A stretch of DNA of 54,370 nucleotides from DASPHG01 sp963748315 (GTDB taxonomy: Bacteria > Actinomycetota > Thermoleophilia > Solirubrobacterales > Thermoleophilaceae). Positions 53,371 to 54,370 of this stretch are shown one piece after another. Location: contig CAVVIK010000001.1 in the NCBI GenBank assembly GCA_963748315.1, forward strand, positions 1 through 54,370. Direction: 5' to 3'. Made by a program: the position numbers and the translations under genes. Position 1 is the stretch's first letter, and every line of letters starts with the position of its first letter. Below the pieces are notes generated by a model, which had not been told where the DNA came from, did not search any database, and was given only the letters and a program-made list of their open reading frames with translations.

Positions 53371-53607
53371 ACTGTCGACGCCGAGGAACTGGTGCAGCGG
53401 CTGATGCAGCGCGCCCAACCCGAGGGCCGGGCCGACGACACCGAAGAGGTGATCCGGCGCCGGCAGCAGGTCTACACCGAGCAGACCGAGCCGCTGATCG
53501 AGGTCTATCGCGACCGCGGGATCCTGCTCGAGCTCGACGGCATGGGTGAGGTCGACCAGGTGACGAGGCGGATCTTCGACGCCCTCGACGTCGTCCCCCA
53601 GAGCTGA
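53371..53607 (+). CDS. adk: Adenylate kinase, C-terminal fragment
   Basis: About 78 codons encode TVDAEELVQRLMQRAQPEG, RADDTEEVIRRRQQVYTEQ, TEPLIEVYRDRGILLELDG and MGEVDQVTRRIFDAL. This is the CORE-domain end of actinobacterial adenylate kinase: the RADDT.E.VI.R...Y...T.PL..YY element and the V(D)G...EV..RI segment. The nucleotide-binding N-terminal half (GxPGxGKGT) is absent. It is followed 8 bp later by map, the typical secY-adk-map order. It is probably foreign to the rest of the window (see finding at 53360-53377). Confidence 0.85.
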   Translation, partial: TVDAEELVQRLMQRAQPEGRADDTEEVIRRRQQVYTEQTEPLIEVYRDRGILLELDGMGEVDQVTRRIFDALDVVPQS

Positions 53608-53614
53608 CAGCGCG

Positions 53615-54370
53615 ATGGGATGGGCCGACCGCGGAGTCGAGATCAAGACCCCCGAGCAGATCGAGGTCATGCGCCGCGCGGGCCTGGTGGTCGGCCGTAC
53701 CCTCGAGCTGATGCGCGAGTCCGTACGGGCGGGGATCACCACCGGCGAGCTCGACCGCATCGCCGAGGACCACATCCGCTCCAGCGGCGCGGTCCCGTCG
53801 TTCAAGGGCTACAGCCACCCGCCGTTCCCGGCCTCGATCTGCGCCTCCGTCAACGACGAGGTGGTGCACGGCATCCCCGGTGACCGGCAGCTCGTCGACG
53901 GCGACGTGATCTCGATCGACTGCGGCGCCATCGTCGACGGCTGGCACGGCGACGCGGCGATCACGGTCGGCGTGGGCGAGGTCGCCGCCGAGGTCGCCGA
54001 GCTGATGCGGGTGACCGAGGAGGCGCTGTGGCACGGCATCGCCGCCGCCCGCCTCGGGGGCCGGGTCACCGACATCTCGCACGCGGTCGAGAGCCACGTC
54101 CACTCCCAGCCGCACCCGACGGGTGGCTCCTGGGGGATCCTCCAGGAGTACGTCGGCCACGGCATCGGCTCCGAGATGCACCAGCCCCCCAACGTGCCCA
54201 ACTACGGCAGGCCGGGCCGTGGGCCCAAGCTGGTCCGCGGCCTCGCCCTGGCCGTCGAGCCGATGGTGGTGCTCGGCAGCAGCCGCACCGAGCTGCTCCC
54301 CGACGAGTGGACGGTCGGCACCGCCGACGGCAGCTGGGCCGCTCACTTCGAGCACTCGTTCACCCTCACC
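53615..54370 (+). CDS. map: Methionine aminopeptidase, type I, 3' end beyond the window
   Basis: 252 codons from ATG 53615 are open to the right edge. It begins MGWADRGVEIKTPEQIEVM. The dinuclear metal ligands are seen: SIDCGAIVDGWHGDAAI (Asp, Asp), GYSHPPFPASICASVNDEVV (His), YVGHGIGSEMHQ (His), AVEPMVVLG (Glu), and HFEHSFTLT (Glu). It removes the initiator Met from nascent proteins. There are no frameshifts. C-ending codons such as GCC, GGC and ATC dominate, unlike the GCG- and CGC-rich main region. It follows the adk fragment by 7 bases. Confidence 0.93.
   Translation, partial: MGWADRGVEIKTPEQIEVMRRAGLVVGRTLELMRESVRAGITTGELDRIAEDHIRSSGAVPSFKGYSHPPFPASICASVNDEVVHGIPGDRQLVDGDVISIDCGAIVDGWHGDAAITVGVGEVAAEVAELMRVTEEALWHGIAAARLGGRVTDISHAVESHVHSQPHPTGGSWGILQEYVGHGIGSEMHQPPNVPNYGRPGRGPKLVRGLALAVEPMVVLGSSRTELLPDEWTVGTADGSWAAHFEHSFTLT

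Noticed and set aside
53173..53607. A genuine 144-residue fusion of membrane helices with an adenylate kinase end
   Set aside because: The kinase half lacks its P-loop, so it could not function. The adk-map order marks a foreign locus, so a chimeric join is simpler.
1..54370. CRISPR arrays, tRNA/rRNA genes, insertion sequences and integrases
   Set aside because: I scanned for regularly spaced repeats, tRNA-like arms and transposase motifs and found none convincing. A dedicated tRNA search could still find something missed by eye.

Overview
The window is GC-rich (roughly 70% by eye) and actinobacterial in character. It uses many GTG/TTG starts and 1-4 bp stop/start overlaps. The gene set (CcmE/CcmF cytochrome maturation next to secG, group 2 sigma factor, DUF4331, LVIVD-repeat and VOC proteins, MpsC/DUF2294) fits an uncultured or environmental member of class Thermoleophilia (Solirubrobacterales/Gaiellales). 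That placement is an inference from gene content and style, not from a marker-gene tree. I saw no rRNA, tRNA, CRISPR array, insertion sequence or prophage, and no gene-free stretch longer than 300 bases.

Layout. 1-4500: end of an ion permease gene, a cupin, ccmE-ccmF-small partner, secG and a convergent group 2 sigma factor. 4546-8973: an FAD/Fe-S oxidoreductase, and a class II aldolase plus PfkB sugar kinase pair. 9008-12954: a tightly packed operon of Tat-exported amine oxidase, secreted beta-propeller and M28 peptidase. 12929-14410: enoyl-CoA hydratase plus a VOC protein. 14453-21938: hydrolases, three of them secreted (lipase-like, dipeptidase-like, penicillin-acylase-like). 22006-28880: signalling and stress genes (HD-GYP, MpsC, anti-sigma kinase, CsoR with its operator, an ECF sigma/anti-sigma pair, patatin). 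28890-33551: DoxX, FolE, a multicopper oxidase with built-in metal-binding repeats, and small enzymes. 33564-38053: a cysPTWA sulfate importer with a divergent TauE/SafE permease. 38050-43636: a DUF4331-TPR operon facing an ECF sigma/anti-sigma pair, then a desaturase and a LuxR-type protein. 43637-48347: a four-gene envelope operon (membrane phosphatase, class II amidotransferase, flippase-like protein, ZIP transporter). 48442-51470: a histidine kinase and NarL-type regulator enclosing a single-receiver protein on the other strand. 51485-53121: an MFS transporter.

Two properties govern how the annotation should be read. First, about 18 single-base frameshifts break otherwise well conserved genes. 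In nearly every case adding or removing one base restores the family sequence, so I annotate these as single genes and suspect base-calling or assembly errors rather than decay. Second, at about 53365-53375 the sequence changes abruptly. A membrane protein of the main genome runs in frame into the C-terminal half of adenylate kinase, followed by map. This is the conserved adk-map order of a ribosomal-protein region and reads like a different actinobacterium (Nocardioides-like) without frameshifts. The last 1 kb is therefore probably a chimeric join.

Biologically, the most interesting items are: the copper module (CsoR, a perfect CsoR-type operator, and a multicopper oxidase carrying two heavy-metal-binding repeats); the DUF4331/TPR module opposite an ECF sigma/anti-sigma pair with a double palindrome between them; the stand-alone receiver whose phospho-acceptor Asp is Glu; and an alpha/beta hydrolase that has lost its nucleophile and histidine.
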